Positions 27,996 to 38,027 of a stretch of DNA of 64,000 bases are shown here, in pieces. The translations under genes and the position numbers were made by a program. The stretch spans positions 62,001 through 126,000 of the forward strand of contig NZ_CANNGT010000004.1 in assembly GCF_947504225.1 (NCBI RefSeq), given 5' to 3'. The number at the start of each line of letters is the position of its first letter. Position 1 is the first letter of the stretch. Source of the stretch: Brumimicrobium ulvae. GTDB taxonomy: Bacteria > Bacteroidota > Bacteroidia > Flavobacteriales_D > Crocinitomicaceae. A model generated the notes under the pieces. That model was not told where the DNA came from and made no database searches. It saw only the letters and a program-made list of their open reading frames with translations.

Positions 27996-29527
27996 GATTG
28001 TTTTATATCAATAACTGTGCTATGTTTCAACTTTAAAATATCCTCAACGATACTTCGGTCATTAGATAATCTCGGTACCTTATGTTGTCCTCCCAATTTG
28101 TTTTTACTTTTCAGCCAATCATCAAATAAATTCGTTCTTGCTTTATGAACGACAGGGAAGTTCAAGGTCAAATCACTAGTTCTTTTCGCATCGTAATCGG
28201 AGTTAACTTCTCTCAAGCTTTTGTCCAACAATTTTGAAAATACGGCCATATCTTCTGGTTCTTTTGTGAATTCAACAATCCATTCATGTCCGCCTTGTTT
28301 ACCTTCTTCCATATAAACAGGACATGCGGTATAGTCTTTTATAAGTGAATTAGTTTGTTCACAAGCTTGTTTAATTGCTGTATCTGAATTGTCAACAATT
28401 AGCTCTTCACCAAAGACATTGATATAGTGCTTCGTTCGTCCAGAAACGATTACACGATATGGTTTTACACTTGTAAAACGAACAGTATCGCCAACGATAT
28501 ATCGCCAAAGTCCACCATTAGTCGAAATCACCATAGCATAGTTTTCACCAACCTTTACATCTTTAATTCCAACTACCTTTTCTGATTTTGTGCCTTTATA
28601 CTCGGACATGGGAATAAATTCAAAGAATACTCCATAATCCAACATCAACAATAAGTCTCCTCCGATTTCATCTTGAATTCCAAAAAAACCTTCAGAAGCA
28701 TTATAAGATTCAATATAATGCATATCATCATGAGGAATAATTTTTCTGAATTCTTTTTCATAGGGTTTAAAGCTCACTCCTCCATGCATCAGAAGTTCAA
28801 GATTTGGCCAGACTTCACGAATATCTTTTTTTCCTTTTTTTTCTAGAATTCGGTTCAATAACACTAAGGTCCAACTGGGCACCCCTGAAATACTAGAAAC
28901 ATCCTCATCCATAGTTTCTTCAGCAAGCTTTTCAATTTTCTCTTCCCATTCACTCATCAATGCAGTTTCTCGAGAGGGAATACGCTTTATTTCAACCCAC
29001 CAAGGCAAGTTTTTTAAAATTATAGAAGATAAATCACCCGTATAACTATCTGGCCTAAGTGTATTTTGTTCTGCAGTACCTCCAACAACAAGGTGTTTAC
29101 CTTTATACAATTTTGTACTTGGAAAGTGGGAATAATAAATGGCCAATAAATCTTTACCTCCTTTATAATGACAATCTTCAAGTGAATCTTTTGTTACGGG
29201 AATAAACTTACTTCGATCAGATGTTGTTCCAGAAGACTTAGCAAACCATAATGTTTCACCTGGCCAAAGAATATCAGTTTCACCATTTACAGCTCGTGTT
29301 ACCCAGTCTTTTACATCATCATAATCTTGGAGAGGAACATTACGTTGAAAGTCCTCATAATTTTCAATGTCACCGAAGTTATACTTTTGACCGAACTCTG
29401 TCCTTCGTCCGTTTAAGATAAGACGTTCAAACCATTCTTTTTGAACCTCCACAGGATGTTTTCTAAAGAGTTCAATTTGATGAATTCTTTTCTTAATAAT
29501 CCAACCAAAAATAGCATTAAATGGCAT
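27992..29527 (-). CDS. GH3 auxin-responsive-promoter family protein (acyl-adenylate-forming ligase fold)
   Basis: 511 residues. The ATP/AMP-binding loop is FAKSSGTTSDRSKF (S98-S99-G100-T101-T102). Family blocks YNASEGFFG, LMLDYGVFFEF and GLWRYIVGD follow, with a C-terminal lid domain. Plant GH3 enzymes join amino acids to auxin or jasmonate through an adenylate; the bacterial members are widespread in Bacteroidota and their substrate is unknown. No signal or membrane segment, so cytoplasmic. The next gene starts inside its stop codon and encodes a secreted propeller protein. Confidence 0.93.
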   Translation of the reverse strand: MPFNAIFGWIIKKRIHQIELFRKHPVEVQKEWFERLILNGRRTEFGQKYNFGDIENYEDFQRNVPLQDYDDVKDWVTRAVNGETDILWPGETLWFAKSSGTTSDRSKFIPVTKDSLEDCHYKGGKDLLAIYYSHFPSTKLYKGKHLVVGGTAEQNTLRPDSYTGDLSSIILKNLPWWVEIKRIPSRETALMSEWEEKIEKLAEETMDEDVSSISGVPSWTLVLLNRILEKKGKKDIREVWPNLELLMHGGVSFKPYEKEFRKIIPHDDMHYIESYNASEGFFGIQDEIGGDLLLMLDYGVFFEFIPMSEYKGTKSEKVVGIKDVKVGENYAMVISTNGGLWRYIVGDTVRFTSVKPYRVIVSGRTKHYINVFGEELIVDNSDTAIKQACEQTNSLIKDYTACPVYMEEGKQGGHEWIVEFTKEPEDMAVFSKLLDKSLREVNSDYDAKRTSDLTLNFPVVHKARTNLFDDWLKSKNKLGGQHKVPRLSNDRSIVEDILKLKHSTVIDIKQS

Positions 29528-29667
29528 AAGTTTCTTTTTATTTCTTGGATGAATATACGAAGATGCTTGAAAAAAAATAAGAATAATCGTAAAACATTAC
29601 AACCCTTTATGATTTTCTTACGTCTATACAGTGGGTTTATTATGATTTAAGTTTATGGTTTATGGTA

Positions 29668-29702
29668 AAAATGGTTGAGGACATAAGTCTTCAACCATTT
29701 TT
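29668..29702. terminator. Terminator after der
   Basis: AAAATGGTTGA (29668-29678) pairs with TCAACCATTTT (29691-29701), extended by GAC/GTC around an ATAA loop. A-runs and T-runs on both sides make it work either way; the minus-strand era-der transcript ends here, 18 nt after the der stop. Confidence 0.92.
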
Positions 29703-29719
29703 TTTAAATTTTATAAAGC

Positions 29720-31024
29720 TTATTTTTTCCTTACGAAGATCCTAACAGGAACCCCTTCAAAATCAAAATGATGTCTTATTTTATTTTCTAGGAAACGTTT
29801 ATAACTATCCGGAATATATTGTGGTAAATTACTATAAAAAGCAAATGCAGGAGCGTGTGTTGGAAGTTGGGTAATGTATTTAATATTGACATACTTTCCT
29901 TTCAGTGATGGTGGTGGAAAGCGGTCAATTTCTTCTTGCATTACGGTGTTTAACACCGAGGTTTGAATCTTCTTTACACGATTGTTGTACACCTTCATTG
30001 CAACTTCTAGCGCCTTATGAATTCGTTGTTTGGTAATTGCAGAAGTGAATAAGATCGGAACATCATTAAAAGGAGCCAATTGAGCACGAATTTTTTCTTC
30101 GTATTCTTTAGTTGTCATGGTATCTTTTTCAATTAAGTCCCATTTATTGACAAGTACTACGATTCCTTTATGGTTTTTTTCGCACATATAGTATATATGC
30201 AGATCTTGTTTTTGAATACCTTCAGTTGCATCGATCATAAAGATACATACATCAGAACTTTCAATTGTACGCACAGATCTTAATACAGAATAATATTCAA
30301 TATCTTCATTGACCTTAGCTCGTTTTCTAATTCCAGCAGTATCAATCAACAAAAAATCAAATCCATAAGCAGAATAACGTGTATTTACTGCATCACGTGT
30401 TGTACCTGAAATTGGGGTTACGATATTTCTATCTTCACCGATCAAAGCGTTGGCCAAAGAAGATTTCCCCACATTTGGTTTACCAACAATTGCGAATCTA
30501 GGTAGGTCACTTTCAGATTCAATTGTTTTAGTTTTAAATTCTTTTACAATATCATCTAACAATTCTCCAGTACCCGAACCACTTGCTGCAGCAATATCAT
30601 AAACATCTCCTAATCCAAAAGACCAAAACTCAGATGATAATCCGACCCTTGCAGTATTGTCTACTTTGTTTGCTGCAATAAATATTTTCTTATTTGAAGA
30701 ACGGAGTAATTTCGCTACTTTATCATCAAGATCAGTTGCACCTGTTGTAACATCTACAACAAAAACGATAACACTTGCTTCTTCTATAGCAATTTCAACC
30801 TGTTTTCTAATTTCACTTTCAAAAACATCATCAGATCCTTTCACGTATCCCCCAGTATCGATCACAGAATACTCATACCCTATCCATTCTCCTTTCCCGT
30901 ATATTCTATCACGCGTTACACCACTCATCTCCTCAACGATGGCATTTCTTGATTCTGTTAAACGATTAAAAAGAGTTGACTTTCCAACATTAGGACGACC
31001 AACGATTGCAACTATATTACTCAT
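29720..31024 (-). CDS. der: Ribosome-assembly GTPase Der (EngA)
   Basis: 434 residues with two tandem G domains: P-loops GRPNVGKS (9-16) and GKPNVGKS (181-188), DTGG and DTAG switch-II motifs, and NKVD and NKWD specificity motifs. A C-terminal KH-like domain follows (about 350-434). Der acts in late 50S assembly. It starts 2 nt after the era stop, so the two ribosome-biogenesis GTPases form an operon. Length is normal. Confidence 0.98.
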   Translation of the reverse strand: MSNIVAIVGRPNVGKSTLFNRLTESRNAIVEEMSGVTRDRIYGKGEWIGYEYSVIDTGGYVKGSDDVFESEIRKQVEIAIEEASVIVFVVDVTTGATDLDDKVAKLLRSSNKKIFIAANKVDNTARVGLSSEFWSFGLGDVYDIAAASGSGTGELLDDIVKEFKTKTIESESDLPRFAIVGKPNVGKSSLANALIGEDRNIVTPISGTTRDAVNTRYSAYGFDFLLIDTAGIRKRAKVNEDIEYYSVLRSVRTIESSDVCIFMIDATEGIQKQDLHIYYMCEKNHKGIVVLVNKWDLIEKDTMTTKEYEEKIRAQLAPFNDVPILFTSAITKQRIHKALEVAMKVYNNRVKKIQTSVLNTVMQEEIDRFPPPSLKGKYVNIKYITQLPTHAPAFAFYSNLPQYIPDSYKRFLENKIRHHFDFEGVPVRIFVRKK

Positions 31025-31026
31025 AA

Positions 31027-31902
31027 CTAATATCCGTATTTTTTAAGTTTCCCTTCATTATTACGCCAATCTTTATCGACTTTAACAAAAGTTTCTAAGA
31101 AAACATGCTTATCCACAAATTTTTCGATGTCCTTACGGCTATCGATTCCGATATATTTAAGCTGTCTTCCTTTTGCACCAATTATAATTCCTTTTTGAGA
31201 ATCTCTTTCAACAATAATGTTTGCTCTAATTCTTATGATGTCAGGCTCTTCGATATATTCAACAACCTCAACCTGGCACGCGTATGGCACTTCTTTTTTT
31301 AGGTTTAGGAAGATTTTCTCACGAATAATTTCAGAAATAAAGAAACGCATTGGGCGATCAGAAATAGCATCCTTGTCAAAGAAGGCTGGAGAATCTGGTA
31401 AATGCTCTAAAATAAGATCAAGAATAGGCTCTACGTTAAAATTGTGTAAAGCTGAAACAGGCAGAACCGTAGCATTAGGTAGTTCTTTTTTCCAATATGC
31501 TATTCTATCTCCCACTACATCTTGGTCTCTTAGGTCAACTTTATTGATCAGGCAGATTACTGGGACTTTCAATGATTTAATTTTCTCTAAGGTTTCTTTG
31601 TGGTTCATGGTGTCCTCGAAGACATCAGTAATAAACAGAAGAACATCAGCATCACGAAGAGAAGTGTCTACATATTTCATCATAGCATCGTGTAATTCAT
31701 ACGCTGAATTCACCACACCAGGAGTATCTGAAAATACAATTTGATAATTTTCATGATTAAGAATCCCTCTGATTCTATGCCGTGTAGTTTGAGCTTTCGA
31801 GGTAACAATAGAAAGTTTTTCACCCAACAAGCGATTCATTAAAGTAGACTTACCTACATTTGGACTACCAACAATATTAACAAAACCAGATTTATGATTC
31901 AT
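31027..31902 (-). CDS. era: Ribosome-assembly GTPase Era
   Basis: 291 residues from the ATG at 31902 ([12 protein letters not shown]), preferred to an in-frame TTG two codons earlier because it gives the usual Era N-terminus. P-loop GSPNVGKS (12-19), switch II DTPG, NKVD, and a C-terminal KH domain with [12 protein letters not shown]. Era binds the 3' end of 16S rRNA during 30S maturation. An exact promoter ends 3 nt before the ATG, so the mRNA appears leaderless. It is separated from the ribosomal operon by a terminator and followed by der. Confidence 0.97.
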   Translation of the reverse strand: MNHKSGFVNIVGSPNVGKSTLMNRLLGEKLSIVTSKAQTTRHRIRGILNHENYQIVFSDTPGVVNSAYELHDAMMKYVDTSLRDADVLLFITDVFEDTMNHKETLEKIKSLKVPVICLINKVDLRDQDVVGDRIAYWKKELPNATVLPVSALHNFNVEPILDLILEHLPDSPAFFDKDAISDRPMRFFISEIIREKIFLNLKKEVPYACQVEVVEYIEEPDIIRIRANIIVERDSQKGIIIGAKGRQLKYIGIDSRKDIEKFVDKHVFLETFVKVDKDWRNNEGKLKKYGY

Positions 31903-31905
31903 TCT

Positions 31906-31933
31906 CAAATATATTTAAAGCACAAAATTGCAA
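31906..31933 (-). promoter_or_regulatory. Promoter of era-der, immediately before the start codon
   Basis: On the minus strand TTG (31931-31933), 17 nt, TATATTTG (31906-31913). The -7 element ends 3 nt before the era ATG, so the predicted start of transcription falls on or next to the A of ATG. Confidence 0.82.
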
Positions 31934-31950
31934 AATAAATAGTTATAAAT

Positions 31951-31984
31951 AAAAAAAGAGGCTGCCTAAAGTTATGACAGCCTC
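31951..31984 (-). terminator. Terminator of the ribosomal protein operon
   Basis: On the minus strand GAGGCTG (31978-31984) pairs with CAGCCTC (31958-31964), followed by seven T (A-run 31951-31957). It lies 24 nt after the rplQ stop and before the era promoter. Confidence 0.9.
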
Positions 31985-32007
31985 GTAATAATTTATAACA
32001 ATGAAGA

Positions 32008-32628
32008 TTATTTCTCTTCTTTATCGTCCTTTTTATCCTCTTTTTTAGGAGTTTCCTTTTTTTCTTCAGCATTTTTAGGAGCTTCTTTTTTTGCTTTAGG
32101 CTCTGCTTTTTTAGCAGTTTCCTTTTTGGCTTTAGGCGCTTCCTCTTTTGCTTCCGATTTAGTTTCTTCCTTTGCTGCTCCTTCAGTTGCAGTAGTTTCA
32201 GCTTTAGCTGTACCACCACCTCTTCTTGAACGACGCGTTTTCTTTTCTTTTGGTTCTTTGGTCATCAACTCGTTGAAGTCAACCAATTCGATCATACACA
32301 TCTCAGCATTATCACCCAATCTAGTTCCTGTACGAATTATACGTAAGTATCCACCTGGACGATCAGCAATTTTTGGAGCAACCTCGCGGAATAGCTCAGT
32401 AATCGCATCTTTACTTTGAAGGTAGCTAAATACTACACGACGTGAGTGCGTTGAATCCGTTTTTGCTTTAGTAAGCAATGGTTCTAAATAAACGCGAAGT
32501 GCTTTTGCTTTAGCTACAGTTGTATTGATTCTTTTATGTTCGATTAAGGAGCACGCCATGTTGGCAAGCATTGCTTTTCTATGCGCAGATTTTCTCCCTA
32601 AACTTTTTGTTTTTTTACCGTGTCTCAT
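32008..32628 (-). CDS. rplQ: 50S ribosomal protein L17 with Lys/Glu/Ala-rich C-terminal tail
   Basis: 206 residues. The L17 domain is 1-~122 ([27 protein letters not shown]). Residues ~125-206 form a low-complexity Lys/Glu/Ala tail with AKKE/PKKE-type repeats, not present in E. coli L17 (127 residues). Tails of this kind occur in Bacteroidota L17; their role is not known. L17 sits near the peptide exit tunnel. Last gene of the ribosomal run, 21 nt after rpoA. Confidence 0.98.
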   Translation of the reverse strand: MRHGKKTKSLGRKSAHRKAMLANMACSLIEHKRINTTVAKAKALRVYLEPLLTKAKTDSTHSRRVVFSYLQSKDAITELFREVAPKIADRPGGYLRIIRTGTRLGDNAEMCMIELVDFNELMTKEPKEKKTRRSRRGGGTAKAETTATEGAAKEETKSEAKEEAPKAKKETAKKAEPKAKKEAPKNAEEKKETPKKEDKKDDKEEK

Positions 32629-32649
32629 TTTAAAGTCTTATATCAGTTT

Positions 32650-33642
32650 TTACTCTTTGTCTAATTTATATTTAGACGTATTCATTCCAAACGACAATCC
32701 TTTAGCCTCAACTAGGTCTTCAAGTTCGGTAAGGGATTTTTTACCAAAGTTTCTGAACTTCAATAAGTCGTTTTTATTATAGACTACTAGATCACCTAAA
32801 GTATCAACATCTGCTGCTTTCAAACAGTTCAATGCACGAACAGATAAATCCAGATCAATTAGTTTCGTTTTCAACAATTGACGCATGTGTAGCGATGTCT
32901 CGTCGAATTCTTCAGTTTCAGATTTAATTTCACTATCTAAAGTGATGCGCTCATCAGAGAACAGCATAAAGTGGTGAATTAAAATCTTTGCAGCTTCCTG
33001 TAATGCATCTTTTGGATGAATAGAACCATCTGTAACGATGTCAAAGATTAATTTTTCATAATCTGTTTTTTGTTCTACACGGAAGTTTTCAACAGTATAT
33101 TTTACGTTTTTAATAGGCGTAAAAATAGAGTCGATAAAAATTGTTCCGAACGGAGAGTTTGCAGTTTTGTTTTCCTCTGCAGGAACATAACCACGTCCTT
33201 TAATAATTTTAAGCTCAATGTCTAACTTCACAGAAGTATCCATATTGCAAAGTACTAAATCAGGATTAAGCACTTGGAATCCAGTTGTGAATTTCCCAAT
33301 ATCACCCGCCGTAAAAGTATCTTGTCCTCCTACAGAGATAATAACAGTTTCTTCATCTTGGTCTTCGATTTGTTGTTTAAAACGAACTTGCTTAAGATTA
33401 AGGACTATCTCAGTTACATCCTCAACTACACCTTTGATAGTAGAAAACTCATGGTCAACTCCTTCAATTCTTATTGAAGATATTGCGAAACCCTCTAATG
33501 AAGAAAGTAATATACGTCTTAAAGCGTTTCCAACGGTAATCCCATAACCCGGTTCCAATGGACGGAACTCGAATTGTCCAACGTGATCGTCAGACTCAAT
33601 CATGATTACCTTGTCCGGCTTTTGAAAATCTAAAATAGCCAT
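32650..33642 (-). CDS. rpoA: DNA-directed RNA polymerase alpha subunit
   Basis: 330 residues. The N-terminal dimerisation domain (about 1-230) has [20 protein letters not shown]. After an acidic linker the C-terminal domain (about 250-320) carries two helix-hairpin-helix motifs ([27 protein letters not shown]) that contact UP elements and activators. Between rpsD (16-nt gap) and rplQ, the standard alpha-operon place. Confidence 0.99.
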   Translation of the reverse strand: MAILDFQKPDKVIMIESDDHVGQFEFRPLEPGYGITVGNALRRILLSSLEGFAISSIRIEGVDHEFSTIKGVVEDVTEIVLNLKQVRFKQQIEDQDEETVIISVGGQDTFTAGDIGKFTTGFQVLNPDLVLCNMDTSVKLDIELKIIKGRGYVPAEENKTANSPFGTIFIDSIFTPIKNVKYTVENFRVEQKTDYEKLIFDIVTDGSIHPKDALQEAAKILIHHFMLFSDERITLDSEIKSETEEFDETSLHMRQLLKTKLIDLDLSVRALNCLKAADVDTLGDLVVYNKNDLLKFRNFGKKSLTELEDLVEAKGLSFGMNTSKYKLDKE

Positions 33643-33658
33643 AATAATATATTAGTTT

Positions 33659-34264
33659 TTATTTAGAATATAATTCTACAATCAGTTGTTCCTTGATGTT
33701 TTCAGGGATCATTTCTCTTGAAGGAGTATTTAACATAGTACCCGACATTGTAGAAGGGTTCCAATTCAACCAATCGTAATCTGTTGTTCTAGAGGCAATA
33801 GAATTAGTAATCGCTTCTAAAGATTTAGATTTCTCACGCACACCAACAACATCTCCTTCACGAAGTGAATAAGACGGAATGTTTACAACTTTACCATTAA
33901 CGGTTATGTGTTTATGAGAAACAAATTGACGTGCAGCACTACGCGTAGGAGCAATTCCCAAGCGATAAACTGTGTTGTCTAAACGAGACTCACAAAGAAT
34001 CAAAAGGTTTTCACCAGTAATTCCTTTCATTGCAGAAGCTTTCTTAAAAAGGTTCAAGAACTGACGTTCAAGAATACCATAAGTGTACTTTGCTTTTTGT
34101 TTTTCGGTCAACTGAATAGAATATTCAGATTGTTTACCTCTTCTTTTATTTGGTCCGTGTTGTCCCGGTCCATAACTTCTTTTTTCCAGTGCTTTATCTG
34201 GGCCAAAAATTGGTTCTCTAAATCTACGAGCAATTTTCGACTTTGGTCCTGTATATCTTGCCAT
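33659..34264 (-). CDS. rpsD: 30S ribosomal protein S4
   Basis: 201 residues. The N-terminal domain lacks the zinc cysteines ([18 protein letters not shown]). The S4 RNA-binding motif is [18 protein letters not shown] with [13 protein letters not shown]4 starts assembly of the 30S body, and in several phyla represses its own operon. The 75-nt gap before it folds into a bulged hairpin that may be its binding site. Confidence 0.98.
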   Translation of the reverse strand: MARYTGPKSKIARRFREPIFGPDKALEKRSYGPGQHGPNKRRGKQSEYSIQLTEKQKAKYTYGILERQFLNLFKKASAMKGITGENLLILCESRLDNTVYRLGIAPTRSAARQFVSHKHITVNGKVVNIPSYSLREGDVVGVREKSKSLEAITNSIASRTTDYDWLNWNPSTMSGTMLNTPSREMIPENIKEQLIVELYSK

Positions 34265-34281
34265 ACTATTATATTATAATT

Positions 34282-34327
34282 GGGGAACTGAGAATTAAGG
34301 CATCTTCCTTCGTCAGTGGGTTTCCCC
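34282..34327 (-). promoter_or_regulatory. Structured leader between rpsK and rpsD (candidate S4 autoregulatory RNA)
   Basis: In mRNA sense three stacked helices form. GGGGA (34327-34323) pairs with UCCCC (34286-34282). ACUGA (34317-34313) pairs with UCAGU (34291-34287), with AACCC bulged on the 5' side. AAGG (34310-34307) pairs with CCUU (34300-34297) around a 6-nt loop. An A/U-rich stretch then leads to the rpsD ATG, 17 nt on. It is the only gap over 36 nt in the ribosomal run. S4 as ligand is inferred from position and from S4 autoregulation elsewhere. Confidence 0.6.
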
Positions 34328-34339
34328 GGTGTTTAAAAA

Positions 34340-34726
34340 TTATACTCTTCTACGTTTTGGTGGGCGACAACCATTATGAGGTAATGGAGTAACATCATTG
34401 ATTTCTGTTACTTCAATTCCTGAGTTATGAATTGCACGTATAGCTGATTCTCTACCAGAACCTGGGCCTTTTACGAACACTTTCACCTTACGTAATCCGA
34501 AGTCATGCGCTTCTCTAGCACACTCCTCAGCAGCAACTTGTGCAGCATAAGGGGTGTTCTTTTTAGAACCTTTGAAGCCCATTTTACCTGCTGAAGACCA
34601 AGATATTACTTGTCCTTGAGCATTGGTTAAAGATACAATGACATTGTTGAAGGTAGCTTGAATATGCGCTTCACCAACAGCATCTACTTTAACATTTTTC
34701 TTCTTCTTTTGATTAGACTTTGCCAT
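34340..34726 (-). CDS. rpsK: 30S ribosomal protein S11
   Basis: 128 residues. Signature [20 protein letters not shown] and the C-terminal [16 protein letters not shown]11 lies on the 30S platform near the Shine-Dalgarno/anti-Shine-Dalgarno site. 11 nt after rpsM. The large gap to rpsD follows it. Confidence 0.98.
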   Translation of the reverse strand: MAKSNQKKKKNVKVDAVGEAHIQATFNNVIVSLTNAQGQVISWSSAGKMGFKGSKKNTPYAAQVAAEECAREAHDFGLRKVKVFVKGPGSGRESAIRAIHNSGIEVTEINDVTPLPHNGCRPPKRRRV

Positions 34727-34737
34727 ATTAATAACTA

Positions 34738-35112
34738 TTATTTAGTTGCTTTTTTCTTGTTTGCAACAGTTTTTCTTCTACCTTTTCTTGTTCTAGAGTT
34801 GTTTTTGGTACGTTGTCCACGTAGAGGCAATCCAGATCTATGTCTAACTCCTCTGTAACATCCGATGTCCATTAAACGTTTAATGTTTAATTGTACTTCT
34901 GAACGTAAAGCACCTTCCACTTTAATTTCGTTAATAGTATTACGAATCAAACCAATCTGATCATCGTTCCATTCTGAAACTTTGATGTTCTCATCAATAC
35001 CATTAGCCTTTAAGATTTCTTTTGCTCTGCTACGTCCAATTCCAAAGATGTATGTTAATCCAATAACACCTCTTTTGTTTTTTGGTAGGTCTATTCCTGC
35101 AATTCTCGCCAT
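34738..35112 (-). CDS. rpsM: 30S ribosomal protein S13
   Basis: 124 residues. It opens [26 protein letters not shown] with the helix-turn-helix motif of the family, and ends in the basic [16 protein letters not shown] tail that contacts tRNA in the P site. S13 is in the 30S head and bridges to the 50S. 16 nt after rpmJ. Confidence 0.98.
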   Translation of the reverse strand: MARIAGIDLPKNKRGVIGLTYIFGIGRSRAKEILKANGIDENIKVSEWNDDQIGLIRNTINEIKVEGALRSEVQLNIKRLMDIGCYRGVRHRSGLPLRGQRTKNNSRTRKGRRKTVANKKKATK

Positions 35113-35128
35113 AACTTATTCTATTAGC

Positions 35129-35245
35129 TTATCCTTGTCTTTGTTTAAACTTAGGATTTTTTTTGTTTATAACGTAAACTCTTCCTTTTCGTTTTACGAT
35201 AATGCAATCTTCTGATCGCTTTTTAACTGAAGCTCTTACTTTCAT
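35129..35245 (-). CDS. rpmJ: 50S ribosomal protein L36, zinc-free form
   Basis: 38 residues: begins [14 protein letters not shown] and ends NPKFKQRQG, the invariant L36 ends. Only one cysteine (C14) of the zinc-ribbon set (3 Cys plus 1 His) is kept, so this is the zinc-independent form. The gene is short and easy to miss. It lies between infA (36-nt gap) and rpsM, as in most bacteria. Confidence 0.96.
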   Translation of the reverse strand: MKVRASVKKRSEDCIIVKRKGRVYVINKKNPKFKQRQG

Positions 35246-35281
35246 TTTACTTACTATTTACACGTTCTATATAACGTACTC

Positions 35282-35500
35282 TTATTTATATCTAAATGTT
35301 ATTCTTCCTTTTGTTAAATCATAAGGAGACATTTCTACTTTAACACGGTCTCCAGGAAGAATCTTAATGTAGTACATTCTCATCTTTCCAGAAATGTGCG
35401 CGGTAATTACATGTCCATTTTCTAATTCAACTCTAAACATTGCATTAGATAATGAATCTATAATTGTTCCGTCTTGTTCTATCGATTGTGTTTTTGCCAT
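35282..35500 (-). CDS. infA: Translation initiation factor IF-1
   Basis: 72 residues, an OB fold: [22 protein letters not shown], then [26 protein letters not shown]-1 blocks the A site of the 30S subunit during initiation. It directly follows secY (10 nt); map and adk, which stand here in many other bacteria, are absent. Confidence 0.98.
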   Translation of the reverse strand: MAKTQSIEQDGTIIDSLSNAMFRVELENGHVITAHISGKMRMYYIKILPGDRVKVEMSPYDLTKGRITFRYK

Positions 35501-35510
35501 AATACTTTTA

Positions 35511-36815
35511 TTACATTCCAGACATTTCGCCTTGCGTACGACGTCCTCTAATTTTAGTTCCTTCCATTAATCCATCGTAATGACGATTTAAGAGATAAGA
35601 CTCAATTTGTTGTAAAGTATCCAACACAACTCCGACCATAATTAATAACGATGTTCCTCCGAAAAACAGAGCAAATCCATCACCTACACCAAACTGTACG
35701 GCTATTGCAGGGATAATCGCGATTAATGCTAAGAATACAGAACCAGGTAAGGTAATCTTAGACACTAAATTATCGATATAATTTGCTGTTTCATCACCAG
35801 GTCTTACTCCAGGAATAAATCCTCCATTACGTTTCATGTCATCAGCCATCTTCTTAGGGTTGATCATGATTGCCGTATAGAAATAAGTAAATACGATAAT
35901 CAGAACAAATAATACTAGATTATACCAGAATCCAAAAATTCCGAACTGTTTTTCAATAAACATAACTGGAACCGTCATGATTGCTTGCGCAAAAATGATT
36001 GGCATTACACCCGAAGCATTTACCTTAATCGGCAAATAAGAACGAGCACCTTGTGCGTCAACTGCACCACCTCTCGCTCCGGCAACACGCTTTGCATAAT
36101 TCATAGGGATTTTTCTTACCCCCTGAACTACTAAAACGGTAGCCATAACGATGAGCATGAAAACGATAACTTCGATAATTACAATTAAGAAAGAATGTTG
36201 TGCTGTCTCAGCCACAAAAGATTGTGGAAGACGCGCTATAATTCCAACTGTAATTAACAAAGAGATACCATTTCCAACACCTTTATCAGTGATACGTTCA
36301 CCAAGCCAAACAGCGAACATTGCTCCGGCAACAAGTACCAAAACAGACTGCGTCCACCATAATGGAGAATCGATAAATTGTTCAGGTATAGCATTTTTAC
36401 CAGCAACATACAACGATAAATAACCTGGAGCTTGAACAGCACAGATTATAATTGTAAGTATACGGGTATAATTGTTGATTTTCTTTTGACCACTTTCCCC
36501 TTCTTGCTGCATTTTTTGAACAGCTGGTACAGCCATTCCCATCAATTGCATAATAATCGATGCAGAAATGTAAGGCATAATACCTAAGGCAAGGAAAGAA
36601 GCATTCGTAAATCCTCCTCCTGACAACAGACCAAGTAAACCTTCAATAGTTCCGGCTTCGGCACCATCAGTAGCTAGCTTAGAACTATCAACACCTGGTA
36701 AAACAATAAACGATCCGATTCGAAAAACGAGAATTAGGGAAAAGGTTATCAATAACCTTTTCCTTAGTTCTTCAACTTTCCAAATATTACTTATATTTTC
36801 TATTAGTTTCTTCAT
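35511..36815 (-). CDS. secY: Protein translocase subunit SecY
   Basis: 434 residues from the ATG at 36815 ([20 protein letters not shown]). An in-frame ATG 14 codons earlier would overlap rplO and lacks family support. Ten membrane helices; family motifs [14 protein letters not shown] (plug/TM2 region), GNGISLLI and the cytoplasmic loop rich in Arg/Lys ([11 protein letters not shown]). It forms the SecYEG channel of the inner membrane. 26 nt after rplO, 10 nt before infA. Confidence 0.98.
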   Translation of the reverse strand: MKKLIENISNIWKVEELRKRLLITFSLILVFRIGSFIVLPGVDSSKLATDGAEAGTIEGLLGLLSGGGFTNASFLALGIMPYISASIIMQLMGMAVPAVQKMQQEGESGQKKINNYTRILTIIICAVQAPGYLSLYVAGKNAIPEQFIDSPLWWTQSVLVLVAGAMFAVWLGERITDKGVGNGISLLITVGIIARLPQSFVAETAQHSFLIVIIEVIVFMLIVMATVLVVQGVRKIPMNYAKRVAGARGGAVDAQGARSYLPIKVNASGVMPIIFAQAIMTVPVMFIEKQFGIFGFWYNLVLFVLIIVFTYFYTAIMINPKKMADDMKRNGGFIPGVRPGDETANYIDNLVSKITLPGSVFLALIAIIPAIAVQFGVGDGFALFFGGTSLLIMVGVVLDTLQQIESYLLNRHYDGLMEGTKIRGRRTQGEMSGM

Positions 36816-36841
36816 CTGGGTAAAATAGTTTGCAAATTTAA

Positions 36842-37288
36842 TTAGATTTCTGAACAATCACCACCTTTTGCTTCAATATCTGCTTTTGCAGATGCAGAAA
36901 ACTTGTGTGCAGAAACGCTAATTTTTGCTGTCAGTTCACCTCTTCCAAGGATTTTAACTAATTCTCTATTCCCTAATAAACCATTTTCACGTAGTACATC
37001 AGGATTGATTTCAGTAAGGTTTTTACGGTCCACTAAGGTTTGAATAACATCAAGATTAACTGCTTTATATTCAACTCTATTGATGTTCGTAAATCCGTAT
37101 TTTGGAACACGTCTTTGTAGTGGCATTTGTCCACCTTCGAAACCAATTTTCTTACTATAACCAGATCTAGATTTAGCTCCTTTATGTCCACGCGTTGCTG
37201 TACCACCGTAACCAGAACCCTGACCACGACCGATACGACGGTGACTATGAGTAGAACCCTTCGCTGGTTTTAAATTATTTAGACTCAT
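36842..37288 (-). CDS. rplO: 50S ribosomal protein L15
   Basis: 148 residues. Glycine-rich basic N-terminus (GRGQGSGYGGTATRGHKG), then GFEGGQMPLQRRVPKYGF, and a C-terminal globular domain with ISAHKFSASAK-type sequence. Late-binding 50S protein. 21 nt after rpmD, followed by secY. Confidence 0.98.
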   Translation of the reverse strand: MSLNNLKPAKGSTHSHRRIGRGQGSGYGGTATRGHKGAKSRSGYSKKIGFEGGQMPLQRRVPKYGFTNINRVEYKAVNLDVIQTLVDRKNLTEINPDVLRENGLLGNRELVKILGRGELTAKISVSAHKFSASAKADIEAKGGDCSEI

Positions 37289-37309
37289 TGCTTTTTAATT
37301 TTAAGATTT

Positions 37310-37492
37310 TTACTCAACTACTTCAACTAAATGTTGAACTTTAGCAACCATACCCAAAATTTGAGGAGTTGCCTCTTTTTCAACGATATGATTCATTTTA
37401 CGTAGTCCTAATGCTTTAACCGTGTCTTTTTGACGTTGTGTTCGGTTAATAGCACTTCTTACAAGTTTAATTTTAATTGTCTTATTTGCCAT
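37310..37492 (-). CDS. rpmD: 50S ribosomal protein L30
   Basis: 60 residues, the full L30 length: [20 protein letters not shown] followed by [11 protein letters not shown], then a C-terminal strand [11 protein letters not shown]. Located in the spc cluster between rpsE and rplO, as usual. Confidence 0.97.
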   Translation of the reverse strand: MANKTIKIKLVRSAINRTQRQKDTVKALGLRKMNHIVEKEATPQILGMVAKVQHLVEVVE

Positions 37493-37503
37493 TATAAATT
37501 ATA

Positions 37504-38022
37504 TTAACCGTTAAACACTTGTTCCATCGTAATCCCACGTTGTTTTGCTACAGACAAAGCATCCCTCATTTGAGCAAGTGCATCGATTGTAGCTTTAACC
37601 ACGTTTGCTGGATTTGATGATCCTTGAGATTTAGCCAAAACATTATGTACTCCAGCGCTTTCCAATACAGCACGCATTGCACCACCGGCAATTACACCTG
37701 TACCTTCAGAAGCTGGTTTGAGTAAAACTCTTGCTCCACTATATTTACCTTTCTGTGTGTGAGGCACAGTCCCGTTAATAATTGGAACTTGGATTAGGTT
37801 CTTTTTCGCATCATCAATTCCTTTAGAAATTGCTTCAGTTACTTCATTTGCTTTACCTAAACCTTGGCCAACGATTCCGTTTTCATTTCCAACCACTACG
37901 ATTGCAGAGAAACTGAATGTACGACCCCCTTTAGTTACTTTAGTAACCCTGTTAATTCCAACTAACTTGTCTACAAGTTCTAAGTCAGCTGGTTTAACTC
38001 TATTATTAATTTTTGCTGCCAT
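37504..38022 (-). CDS. rpsE: 30S ribosomal protein S5
   Basis: 172 residues. N-terminal double-strand RNA-binding domain ([20 protein letters not shown]) and C-terminal domain with [18 protein letters not shown] and [15 protein letters not shown]5 acts in decoding accuracy. 5 nt after rplR. Confidence 0.98.
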   Translation of the reverse strand: MAAKINNRVKPADLELVDKLVGINRVTKVTKGGRTFSFSAIVVVGNENGIVGQGLGKANEVTEAISKGIDDAKKNLIQVPIINGTVPHTQKGKYSGARVLLKPASEGTGVIAGGAMRAVLESAGVHNVLAKSQGSSNPANVVKATIDALAQMRDALSVAKQRGITMEQVFNG

Positions 38023-38027
38023 TTTTA

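Noticed and set aside
29441..29650. A 69-codon plus-strand frame over the GH3 gene start and the gap before der
   Set aside because: It is antisense to the GH3 N-terminus, has no family motif and lacks a start context.
31905..32219. A 104-codon Lys/Leu-rich frame on the minus strand
   Set aside because: It is the repetitive rplQ tail read in another frame and runs through the operon terminator. Not a gene.
36816..36857. A SecY start 14 codons upstream
   Set aside because: It would overlap the rplO end, and the added residues do not resemble the family N-terminus; [13 protein letters not shown] does.
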